The position numbers and the translations under genes were made by a program. From Scleromatobacter humisilvae (GTDB taxonomy: Bacteria; Pseudomonadota; Gammaproteobacteria; Burkholderiales; Burkholderiaceae_C), in NCBI RefSeq assembly GCF_023231945.1, contig NZ_JAJLJH010000017.1, forward strand, positions 1 to 57,463: DNA of 57,463 bases. The letters run 5' to 3'. The notes under the pieces are model-generated. The model did no database searches and was not told the DNA's origin. It worked only from the letters and a program-made list of their open reading frames with translations. Position 1 is the stretch's first letter; the number at the start of each line of letters is the position of its first letter. Positions 7,689-19,600 of this stretch are shown here, piece by piece.

Positions 7689-10600
7689 TCAGCCGAGGTG
7701 CAACTGCCCGTTGGTCAGCAACTGGTGGATGATCTGCGAGTCGGTCTGCGTGCCGGCCGACGTCAGGTCCACGCCCTTCAGGATGATCGTCTCGTTCTCG
7801 TTCGCGCTCGTGTAGCCGCTCGCGAATCCGCCCGTCGTGCTGACGTGGATGATCGTGTCGCTGCCCGAATGGTCGAAGTGCAGGAAGCTGGCGATGTTGC
7901 CCGGATCCGTGCCGTTGTGGTTCTCGCCGCCCAGCAGGTCGCGCAGGTCCAGCACGTCCTTGTTGCCCGCGGCGGAGCTGAAGTCGTTGATCGTGTCGAC
8001 GAGCGGGGTGCCGGCCGTGCCATGGTCGGCCAGTTCCCAGCGGAACGTGTCGTTGCCGCCGCCGCCCGTGAGCGTGTTGTTGCCGGCGCCGCCCTCGATG
8101 AGGTCGTTGCCGTTGCCGCCCGTGATCGTGTCGTTGCCCGCGCCGCCGATCAGGCGGTCGTCGGCGTTGTTGCCGACGAGGGTGTCGTTGCCGGTGCCCG
8201 CGACGATGTAGGCCGCCGTGGTGCCGGTGGCCGTCAGCGTCTGGGTGCCGGTCGTTCCGGCGATCAGCGAGGTGCCGTTGACCACGCTCAGGTAGGTCGA
8301 GGTGTCTTCCGACTGCCCGGTCGATGCGTTCGTGTTGATCGCGTCGAACTCGAGGTTGGCCGAGCCCGTGCCCACGTTGGTGAGCTGCAGCGAGCCCAGG
8401 GTCCAGCCCGTCACGTCGATCACCTGCGAGTTGCCTGTGCTGGTGACGGTGTGGCCGCTGCCGTCGCTGATCGTCATGCCGTTCTCGAGGCCGATGACGT
8501 GCAGGGCGGTGGCGTGCGTGTCGGTGACGGCCAGCTTGATCGCGTCGCCGTCGTTGGCCACGGCCGTGTTCTCGAAGCCGTTCTGGACGAGGTAGATCGC
8601 CTTGGTCTGGTCCGCGGTCAGCGCGTGGCTGTAGATCGCGGCGTCGTCGAGCGAGCCCTTGTAGTAGACGTCGCCGGTTGTGCCGTCCGAGTTGGTGGTC
8701 GTGCCGCCGCTGGTCGTCGACTGCCAGGCGTTGGTGTAGCCGAAGCCCGCCAGGTAGTTCGCCGGGATGCCGCCGGGGATCTGCGACTGCGCCGCCAGCG
8801 TGGCGCTGTTGCTCAGCACGCCGTCGATGTAGACCGACACCGCGCTGGTGCCGTCCGAGTTGACGGTGCGGGTGATCGTGAGCTCGTGCCAGGCGCCGTC
8901 GTTGACGGCCTGCGTCGAGTAGACGCCGGTCGGGTCGTTGCCCAGGCCCAGGCCGATCTGGCCCCTGTTGTTGATCGTGCCCCACTGGATGTCGTTCGCA
9001 TCGCCCTGGTGCTCGGAGCCGATGATGGACGGGCTCGACCAGCCGATGGTGGAGCCGACCTGCGTGGTGTTGAACCACACCGACAGCGAGCCGGTGCTGG
9101 TCAGCGGCGCGGTGTCCGCCAGCGGCACGCTGACGATGCCGCCCTTGCCGTCGAAGTTCACCGCCGTGCCGGCGGTGCCGTTGTGGCCCGTGACCCACGT
9201 CGGCGCCGTGCCGCCCGCGGCCGGCGTCAGGTCGGTGAGCGTGCCGGTGTAGTTGTTGTAGGTGTCCTTCGTCGACGTGCCGGTGCCTTCGTTGAACTGC
9301 CAGCGTCCCAGCGATTGCGCGGTGACGGTCGGATCGTCGGTGCCCGCGGTCACGCTGATCGTGACGTTGGCCGTCGACGTGCCGCCGTGTCCGTCGGAGA
9401 TCGTGTAGGTGAGCGTCGCGTTGCCGGTGTAGTTGGTCGTCGGGTTGAACGAGATAACGCCGTTGGCGTCCTCCATCACGGTGCCCCCCGTGACGACCAC
9501 CGATCCGCCCGCGGCGATCGCCGTGCCGTTGATCTGCGTGACGGTCAGCGTGTCGCCGTTGGCGTCGGTGTCGTTGGTCGTCAGCGCGTGGTTGGCCGCG
9601 CCCGCCGCGCCGTTGAGGACCAGCAGCGTGTTCTCGGCGGTGCTGTAGGTGTCGGCGTTCGCCACCGGCGGCTTCTCGGCTGCCACGGTCAGCGTGACGG
9701 TGGCCGTCGACGTGTGGCCCGAGCCGTCGGTGATCACATAGGTGAACGTGTCGGTCCCGGTGAAGCCCGCGGTGGGCGTGTAGACGAAGTTGCCCGACGT
9801 GGCGAAGTCCGACGCAGGCGTGAGCGTGCCGTGCGCCGGATTGGTCTTGACCGACCAGGCGTTGGTCTCGCCCGCGACCGGCGTGTCGTTGGTCTTGACG
9901 TTGAGCGTCGCCGAGGGCCCGTTGGCGGTGACCGTGAACGCGTCGGCGTTGGCCGTCGGGTTGATCGGATTGACCGTCAGCGTGACCGTGGCCGTGGACG
10001 TCGCGCCCGAATGATCGGTGACGACGTAGCTGAAGCTGTCGCTGCCCGAGTAGCCGGAGGTCGGCGTGTAGGTGTAGGTGCCGTCCGTGTTGACCACGAC
10101 CGTGCCGTGCGTCGGATGCGTGGCACCGAGCGTGAACGTGTTCGCATCGCCCGCGATCACGGTGGCGTCGCCTGCCAGCGTGCCCGCGATCGCGGCGTTC
10201 TCGTTGCCCGTGCCGGTGTCGGCCTTGGCGGCGATGGCCAGCGGCGTGACGGTCAGCGTGACCGTGGCGGTCGACGTCGCCCCCGAGTGATCGGTGACGA
10301 CGTAGCTGAACGAGTCGGTGCCCGTGTAGCCGGTGGTCGGCGTGTAGGTGTAGCTGCCGTCCGCGTTGACGACGACGCTGCCGTGTGTCGGATGGATCGT
10401 GCCGAGGGTGAACGTGTTGGCGTCGCCTGCGACGACGCTGGCGTCGCTCGCGACGCTGCTCGTGATCGCGCTGTTCTCGACGACGGACTTGGCGTCCGCG
10501 ACAGCGGTGATCGGCGCCGGCGTGACGGTCAGCGTGACGGTGGCCGTCGACGTCGCCCCCGAGTGGTCGGTGACGATGTAGCTGAAGCTGTCGGTTCCGG

Positions 10601-13600
10601 TATAGCCGGTGGTCGGCGTGTACGTGTAGCTGCCGTCCGCGTTGACGACGACGCTGCCATGCGTGGGATGCGTCGCGCCGAGCGAGAAGGTGTTGGCGTC
10701 GCCGGCGACGGTGGTCGCGTCGCTCGCGACCGAGCCGTTGATCGTCGTGTTCTCGACGCCCGACTTGGCATCCGCGGTCGCCGTGATGGCGGCCGGCGTG
10801 ACGGTCAGCGTGACGGTCGCGGTAGACGTGGCACCTGAATGGTCGGTGACGATGTAGCTGAAGCTGTCGGTGCCGGAGTAGCCGGTCGCCGGCGTGTACG
10901 TGTAGCTGCCGTTGGCGTTGACGACGACGGTGCCGTGCGCCGGGTGCGTGGCACCGAGCGTGAACGTGTTCGCGTCGCCGGCAATGGTCGTGGCATCGCT
11001 GGCCACGGTGCCGCTGATGGCGCTGTTCTCGGGGCCCGAGGCGGCGTCGTTCTTCGCGGTGATCGCCAGCGGTGTCACCGTGAGCGTCACGGTGGCCGTC
11101 GACGTGGCACCCGAGTGGTCGGTCACGACGTAGCTGAAGCTGTCCGTGCCGGAGTAACCCGTCGTCGGCGTGTAGGTATACGTGCCGTCCGCATTGACCA
11201 CGACAGTGCCGTGCGTCGGATGGGTCGATCCGAGCGTGAAGGTGTTGGCGTCGCCCGCCACGATCGCTGCATCGCTCGCGACCGAGCCGCTGATCGCGCC
11301 GTTCTCGGGGCCGGACGCGGCGTCGTTCTTCGCAGTGATCGCCAGCGGCGTCACCGTGAGCGTCACGGTGGCCGTCGACGTGGCACCCGAGTGGTCCGTC
11401 ACGACATAGCTGAACGTGTCGGTGCCGGTGTAGCCCGTGGTCGGCGTGTACGTGTAGCTGCCGTCCGCGTTGACCACGACGCTGCCGTGCGTCGGATGGG
11501 TGGCGCCCAGCGTGAACGTGTTGGCGTCGCCCGCGATCGTCGTCGCGTCGCTCGCCACGCTGCTCGTGATCGCGCCGTTCTCGACAACCGACTTGGCATC
11601 CGCAGTGGCGGTGATGGTCGCCGGCGTGACGGTCAGCGTGACTGTCGAAGTCGACGTTGCGCCGGAGTGATCGGTGACGATGTAGCTGAACGTGTCTGTG
11701 CCGGTGTAGCCGATCGACGGGGTGTAGGTGTAGCTGCCGTCCGCGTTGACCACGACGCTGCCGTGCGTCGGATGGGTAGCGCCGAGCGTGAACGTGTTGG
11801 CGTCGCCCGCCACCGTCGTGGCATCAGTAGCGACCGAGCCGCTGATCGTGGTGTTCTCGACGCCGGACTTGCTGTCAGCGGTCGCCGTGATGGCTGCCGG
11901 CGTGACGGTGAGCGTGACTGTCGCCGTCGACGTCGCACCGGAGTGGTCGGTGACGATATAGCTGAAGCTGTCGGTGCCGGTGTAGCCGGTGGTCGGCGTA
12001 TACGTGTAGCTGCCGTCGGCGTTAACAACGACAGTGCCATGCGTCGGGTGCGTTGCACCGAGCGTGAAGGTGTTGGCGTCGCCTGCGATGGCGCTGGCAT
12101 CGCTCGCGACGCTGCTCGTGATCGCGCTGTTCTCGACAACCGATTTGGCATCCGCAGTGGCGGTGATGGCCGCCGGCGTGACGGTCAGCGTGACCGTCGC
12201 AGTCGACGTTGCGCCGGAGTGATCGGTGACGATGTAGCTGAAGCTGTCGGTGCCGGTGTAGCCGGTGGCCGGCGTGTATGTGTAGCTGCCGTCGGCGTTG
12301 ACTACGACAGAGCCATGCGCGGGGTGCGTGCCACCGAGTGTGAACGTGTTGGCGTCGCCTGCGACGACGCTGGCATCGCTCGCCACGCTGCTGGTGATCG
12401 CGCTGTTCTCGACAACCGACTTGGCATCCGCAGTGGCAGTGATGGCCGCCGGCGTCACCGTCAGCGTGACCGTCGCGGTCGACGTCGCCCCCGAGTGGTC
12501 GGTGACGACATAGCTGAAGCTGTCGGTGCCGGTGTAGCCGGTGGTCGGCGTGTACGTGTAACTGCCGTCGGCATTGACGACGACCGAGCCGTGCGTCGGA
12601 TGGGTCGCGCCCAGCGTGAACGTGTTCGCGTCGCCCGCGATGGTGGTCGCGTCGCTAGCGAGCGATGCGCTGATCGTGCTGTTTTCGACAACCGATTTGC
12701 TGTCAGCGGCGGCGGTGATGGCCGCCGGCGTGACGGTCAGCGTGACGGTGGCCGTCGATGTCGCGCCCGATTGATCGGTGACGACATAGCTGAAGCTGTC
12801 GGTGCCGGTGTAGCCGGTTGTCGGCGTGTACGTGTAGCTGCCGTCGGCATTGACGACGACCGAGCCGTGCGTGGGATGCGTCGCGCCCAGCGTGAACGTG
12901 TTTGCGTCGCCCGCGACGGTGGTCGCGTCGCTAGCGAGCGATGCGCTGATCGTGCTGTTTTCGACAACCGATTTGCTGTCAGCGGCGGCGGTGATGGCCG
13001 CCGGCGTGACGGTCAGTGTGACGGTCGCCGTCGACGTCGCACCCGAGTGGTCGGTGACGACGTAGCTGAAGGTGTCGGTCCCGGTGTAGCCCGTGGCCGG
13101 CGTGTACGTGTAGCTGCCGTCGGCGTTGACGACGACCGAGCCGTGCGTCGGATGGGTTGCACCGAGCGTGAACGTGTTCGCGTCGCCCGCGACGCTGGTC
13201 GCGTCGCTGGCGAGCGATGCGCTGATCGTGCTGTTTTCGACAACCGATTTGCTGTCAGCGGCGGCGGTGATGGCCGCCGGCGTGACGGTGAGCGTGACTG
13301 TCGCCGTCGACGTGGCGCCGGAGTGATCGGTGACGACGTAGCTGAACGTGTCTGTGCCGGTGTAGCCGGTCGACGGGGTGTAGGTGTAGCTGCCGTCCGC
13401 GTTGACCACGACGCTGCCGTGCGTCGGATGCGTCGCGCCGAGCGTGAACGTGTTGGCGTCGCCCGCAACCGTGCTGGCATCGCTCGCGACGCTGCCCGTG
13501 ATCGCAGTGTTTTCGACACCCGATTTGCTGTCCGCGGTCGCCGTGATGGCCGCAGGCGTGACGGTGAGCGTGACCGTGGCCGTCGAGGTTGCGCCCGAGT

Positions 13601-16600
13601 GGTCGGTGACGACATAGGTGAAGCTGTCTGTGCCGGTGTAGCCGGTCGACGGCGTGTAGGTGTAGCTGCCGTCCGCGTTGACCACGACGCTGCCGTGCGT
13701 CGGGTGCGTCGCACCGAGCGTAAAGGTGTTGGCGTCGCCTGCGACGACGCTGGCATCGCTCGCCACGCTGCTGGTGATCGCGCTGTTCTCGACAACCGAC
13801 TTGGCATCCGCAGTGGCAGTGATGGCCGCCGGCGTCACCGTCAGCGTGACCGTCGCGGTCGACGTTGCGCCGGAGTGATCGGTGACGATGTAGCTGAACG
13901 TGTCTGTGCCGGTGTAGCCGGTCGACGGCGTGTAGGTGTAGCTGCCGTCCGCGTTGACCACGACGCTGCCGTGCGTCGGATGGGTGGCGCCCAGCGTGAA
14001 CGTGTTGGCGTCGCCCGCGACGATGCTGGCATCGCTCGCGACGCTGCCTGTGATCGCAGTGTTTTCGACACCCGATTTGCTGTCTGCGGTCGCCGTGATG
14101 GCCGCAGGCGTGACGTTGAGCGTGACCGTTGCCGTGGACGTCGCACCCGAGTGGTCGGTGACGATATAGCTGAAGCTGTCGGTGCCGGTGTAGCCAGTGG
14201 TCGGCGTATACGTGTAGCTGCCGTCGGCATTGACGACGACCGAACCATGTGCCGGGTGCGTTCCGCCGAGCGTGAACGTGTTGGCGTCGCCTGCGACGAC
14301 GCTGGCATCGCTCGCCACGCTGCTGGTGATCGCGCTGTTCTCGACAACCGACTTGGCATCCGCAGTGGCAGTGATGGCCGCCGGCGTTACCGTCAGCGTG
14401 ACCGTCGCGGTCGACGTCGCGCCCGAGTGATCGGTGACGATGTAGCTGAAGCTGTCGGTGCCGGTGTAGCCGGTGGTCGGCGTATACGTGTAGCTGCCGT
14501 CGGCGTTGACAACGACAGTGCCATGTGTCGGGTGCGTCGCACCGAGCGTGAAGGTGTTGGCGTCGCCTGCGATGACGCTGGCATCGCTCGCGACGCTGCC
14601 CGTGATCGCAGTGTTTTCGACACCCGATTTGCTGTCCGCGGTCGCCGTGATGGCCGCAGGCGTGACGGTGAGCGTGACCGTGGCCGTCGAGGTCGCCCCC
14701 GAGTGGTCGGTGACGATGTAGCTGAAGCTGTCGGTGCCGGTGTAGCCGGTGGTCGGCGTATACGTGTAGCTGCCGTCGGCGTTGACAACGACAGTGCCAT
14801 GCGTCGGGTGCGTTGCACCGAGCGTGAAGGTGTTGGCGTCGCCTGCGATGACGCTGGCATCGCTCGCGACGCTGCTCGTGATCGCGCTGTTCTCGACAAC
14901 CGATTTGGCATCCGCAGTGGCGGTGATGGCCGCCGGCGTGACGGTCAACGTGACCGTGGCCGTCGAGGTCGCGCCCGAGTGGTCGGTGACGACATAGCTG
15001 AAGCTGTCCGTGCCGATGTAGCCGGTCGACGGCGTGTACGTGTAGCTGCCGTCCGTGTTGACGACGACCGAGCCATGCGCCGGATGCGTTCCGCCCAGGG
15101 TGAACGTGTTGGCGTCGCCCGCAACCGTGCTGGCGTCGCTGGCCACGCTGCCCGTGATCGCGCCGTTCTCGACGACGGACTTCGCCTCCCCAGTGGCAGT
15201 GATCGGCAGCGGATTGACGGTCAGCGTCAGGGTCGCGCCCGCGACCTGGCCGGACGCATTGGTGGCGACATAGGTGAAGCTGTCGGTGCCCGAGTAGCCC
15301 GTCGTCGGCGTGTACGTGTAGCTGCCGTCGGCATTGACGACGACCGTGCCGTGCGCGGGATGTGTCGCGCCGAGGCTGAACGTGCTCGGGTCGCCCGGGA
15401 TCTGCGTGACGTCGCTGGAGAGGCTGCCGCTGATGGGGCTGTTCTCGTTGCCCGACTTCGCGTCCGGCGAAGCCGAGTAGCCCAGCGGGTTGACCGTCAG
15501 CGAGACGGTGGCGGTCGAGGTCTGGCCGGAATGGTCGGTGACGACGTACGAGAAGCTGTCGGTGCCCGAGTAGCCGGTCGTCGGCGTGTAGGTGTAGCTG
15601 CCGTCCGCGTTGACCACGACGCTGCCGTGCGCCGGATGCGTGCCGCCCAGCGTGAACGTGTTTGCGTCGCCCGCGATGGCGGTGGCGTCGCCGGCGAGCG
15701 AGCCGGCGATGGTGCCGTTCTCCTGGCCGGAGGCGCTGTCGTTCTTGGCCGTGATGGGCAGCGGCGTGACCGTCAGCGTGACCGTGGCCGTGGAGGTCGC
15801 ACCCGAGTGGTCGGTGACGATGTAGCTGAAGCTGTCCGTGCCGGTGTAGCCGTTCGACGGCGTGTACGTGTAGCTGCCGTCCGCGTTGACGACGACCGAA
15901 CCGTGTGTCGGATGGGTCGACCCGAGCGTGAAGGTGTTGGCGTCGCCGGCTACCGTGCTGGCGTCAGCAGCGAGCGAGCCGCCGATCGCGCTGTTCTCGG
16001 CGCCCGACTTGCTGTCCGCGGTCGCGGTGATCGCCAGCGGCGTGACGGTCAACGTGACCGTCGCGGTCGAGGTCGCGCCCGAGTGGTCGGTGACGATGTA
16101 GCTGAAGCTGTCGGTGCCCGAGTAGCCGGTCGTCGGCGTGTACGTGTAGCTGCCGTCGGCGTTGACGACGACGCTGCCGTGCGCCGGATGCGTGGCACCG
16201 AGCGCGAACGTGTTCGCGTCGCCCGCGACGATCGTCGCATCGCTGGAGACCGAGCCGCTGATGGCGCTGTTCTCCGCGCCGGAGGCCACGTCGTTCTTGG
16301 CCGTGATGGCCTGGGGCGTCACCGTCAACGTGACGGTCGCGGTGGAGTTCGAGCCGGAATGATCGGTGACGACGTAGCTGAACGTGTCGGTGCCGGTGTA
16401 GCCTGCGGTCGGCGTGTACGAGTAGGTGCCGTCGGTGTTGACGACGACGGTGCCGTGCGCAGGGTGCGTGGCGCCCAGCGCGAACGTGTTCGCGTCGCCG
16501 GCAACAGTGCTGGCATCGCTCGCCAGCGAGCCCGTGATCGGGGCGTTCTCGGTGCCGGACGCCGTGTCGTTCTTGGCCGTGACGGCCAGCGGCGTGACGG

Positions 16601-19600
16601 TCAGCGTGACGGTCGCGGTCGACGTGGCGCCCGAGTGATCGGTGACGACATAGCTGAAGCTGTCCGTGCCGGAGTAGCCCGTGGTCGGCGTGTAGGTGTA
16701 GCTGCCGTCCGCGTTGACGACGACGGAGCCGTGCGCCGGATGCGTCGCGCCCAGCGTGAACGTGTTGGCGTCGCCAGCGATGATGGTCGCGTCGCTGGAG
16801 ACACTGCCGCTGATCGGGCTGTTCTCGGGTCCGGAGGCCACGTCGTTCTTGGCCGTGATGGCCAGCGGCGAGACCGTCAGCGTGACCGTGGCGGTCGACG
16901 TCGCCCCCGAGTGGTCGGTGACGATGTAGCTGAAGCTGTCGGTGCCGGAGTAGCCAACCGTCGGCGTGTACGTGTACGTGCCGTCCGCATTCACGACGAC
17001 GCTGCCGTGCGCCGGGTGCGTGCTGCCGAGCGTGAACGTGTTCGCGTCGCCAGCGACCGTGCTGGCATCGCTGGCCACGCTGCCGCTGATCGCGCTGTTC
17101 TCCGGGCCGGCGGCCGTGTCGCTCGTCGCGGTGATGGCCAGCGGCGTGACCGTCAAGGTGACGGTGGCCGTCGATGTCGCGCCGGAATGGTCGGTGACGA
17201 TGTACGAGAACGAGTCGCTGCCGGAATAGCCCGTGGCCGGTGTGTAGGTGTAGGTGCCGTCCGCGTTGACCACCACGCTGCCGTGCGTCGGATGGGTCGC
17301 GCCCAGCGCGAACGTGTTCGCATCGCCCGCGATGGTGGTCGCGTCGCTGGCAACCGAGCCGCTGATCGTGCTGTTCTCGACGCCGGACTTGCTGTCAGCG
17401 GTCGCCGTGATGGCCGCCGGCGTGACGGTCAGCGTGACTGTCGCCGTCGACGTGGCGCCAGAGTGATCGGTGACGATGTAGCTGAAGCTGTCGGTGCCGG
17501 TGTAGCCAGTCGACGGCGTATAGGTGTAGCTGCCGTCCGCATTGACCACGACGCTGCCGTGCGTCGGATGGGTCGTGCCCAGCGCGAACGTGTTCGCATC
17601 GCCCGCGATGGTGGTCGCGTCGCTGGCAACCGAGCCGCTGATCGTCGTGTTCTCGACGCCGGACTTGCTGTCAGCGGTCGCCGCGATGGCCGCCGGCGTG
17701 ACGGTCAGCGTGACTGTCGCCGTCGACGTGGCGCCAGAGTGATCGGTGACGATGTAGCTGAAGCTGTCGGTGCCCGAGTAGCCGGTGATCGGCGTGTACG
17801 TGTAGCTGCCGTCGACGTTGACCACCACGCTGCCGTGCGTCGGATGGGTCGTGCCCAGCGTGAAGGTGTTGGCGTCGCCCGCGATGGTGGTCGCGTCGGT
17901 GGCGACGGAGCCGCTGATCGTGGTGTTCTCGACGCCCGACTTGGCATCCGCGGTAGCGGCGATCGGCAGCGGATTGACGGTCAGCGTCACGGTCGCGCCC
18001 GCGACCTGGCCGGACGCATTGGTGGCGACATAGGTGAAGCTGTCGGTGCCCGAGTAGCCCGTCGTCGGCGTGTACGTGTAGCTGCCGTAGGCGTTGACGA
18101 CGACGGTGCCGTGTGTCGGATGCGTCGTGCCGAGGCTGAACGTGCTCGGGTCGCCCGGGATCTGCGTGACGTCGCTGGCGAGGCTGCCGCTGATGGGGCT
18201 GTTCTCGTTGCCCGACTTCGCGTCCGGCGAAGCCGAGTAGCCCAGCGGGTTGACCGTCAGCGAGACGGTGGCGGTCGAGGTCTGGCCGGAATGGTCGGTG
18301 ACGACGTACGAGAAGCTGTCGGTGCCCGAGTAGCCGGTCGTCGGCGTGTAGGTGTAGCTGCCGTCCGCGTTGACCACGACGCTGCCGTGCGCCGGATGCG
18401 CGCCGCCCAGCGTGAACGTGTTCGCGTCGCCCGCGATGGCGGTGGCGTCACCGGCGAGCGAGCCGGTGATGGTGCCGTTTTCGTTGCCGCTGTTGGTGTC
18501 CGGCTTCGCGGTGATCGGCAACGCGACGACGCTCAGCGACACCGTGGCCGTCGACGTCGCGCCCGAGGCATCGGTGACGACGTACGAGAAGCTGTCGGTG
18601 CCGACATAGCCGTTGGTGGGCGTGTAGGTGTAGCTGCCGTCCGCGTTGACGACCACGCTGCCATGGGCCGGATGCGTGCCGCCGAGCGCGAACGTGTTCG
18701 CGTCGCCAGGCACGACGCTGGCGTCGCTGGCGACGCTGCCCGTGATGGGCGCGTTCTCGTTGCCGCTCTTGCTGTCCGGGCCGGCGCTGATGGCCAGCGG
18801 CGCGACGGTCAGCGTGACGGTGGCGGTCGACGTCGCGCCCGAATGATCGGTGACGACGTAGGAGAAGCTGTCGGTGCCGGAATAGCCGGTCGTCGGCGTG
18901 TACGTGTAGCTGCCGTCGGCATTGACGACGACGCTGCCGTGCGACGGATGCGTCGCGCCCAGCGAGAACGTGTTCGCATCGCCCGTGACCGTGCTGGCAT
19001 CGCCCGCGACGGTGCCCGTGATCGGACTGTTCTCGACACCGGACTTCGCATCCGCAGTGGCCGTGATCGGCAGCGGCGCAACCGTCAGCGTGACCGTGGC
19101 GGTCGAGGTCGCGCCCGAGGCATCGGTCACGACGTAGCTGAAGCTGTCGGTGCCCGAATAGCCGGTGGTCGGGGTGTACTTGTAGCTGCCGTCGGCATTG
19201 ACCACGACCGTGCCGTGCGACGGGTGGGTCGCGCCCAGGCTGAACGTGTTCGGATCGCCGGCGACGTTGGTCGCGTCGCTCGCGAGGGTGCCGCTGATCG
19301 GCCTGTTCTCGATACCCGTCTTCGCGTCCGCGGTGGCGGTGATCGGCAGCGGCGTCACGGTCAGCGTGACCGTTGCGGTCGAGGTCGCGCCGGAGGCGTC
19401 GGTGACGACGTACGAGAAACTGTCGGTGCCGGAGTAGCCGGTCGTCGGCGTGTAGGTGTAGCTGCCGTCAGCATTGACGACGACAGTGCCGTGCGCCGGA
19501 TGCGTCGCGCCCAGCGAGAACGTGTTCGCATCGCCCGGGATCGCGGTCGCGTCGGCGGCGACCGTGCCGGTGATCGCGCCGTTCTCGGCGCTGGAGCCGG

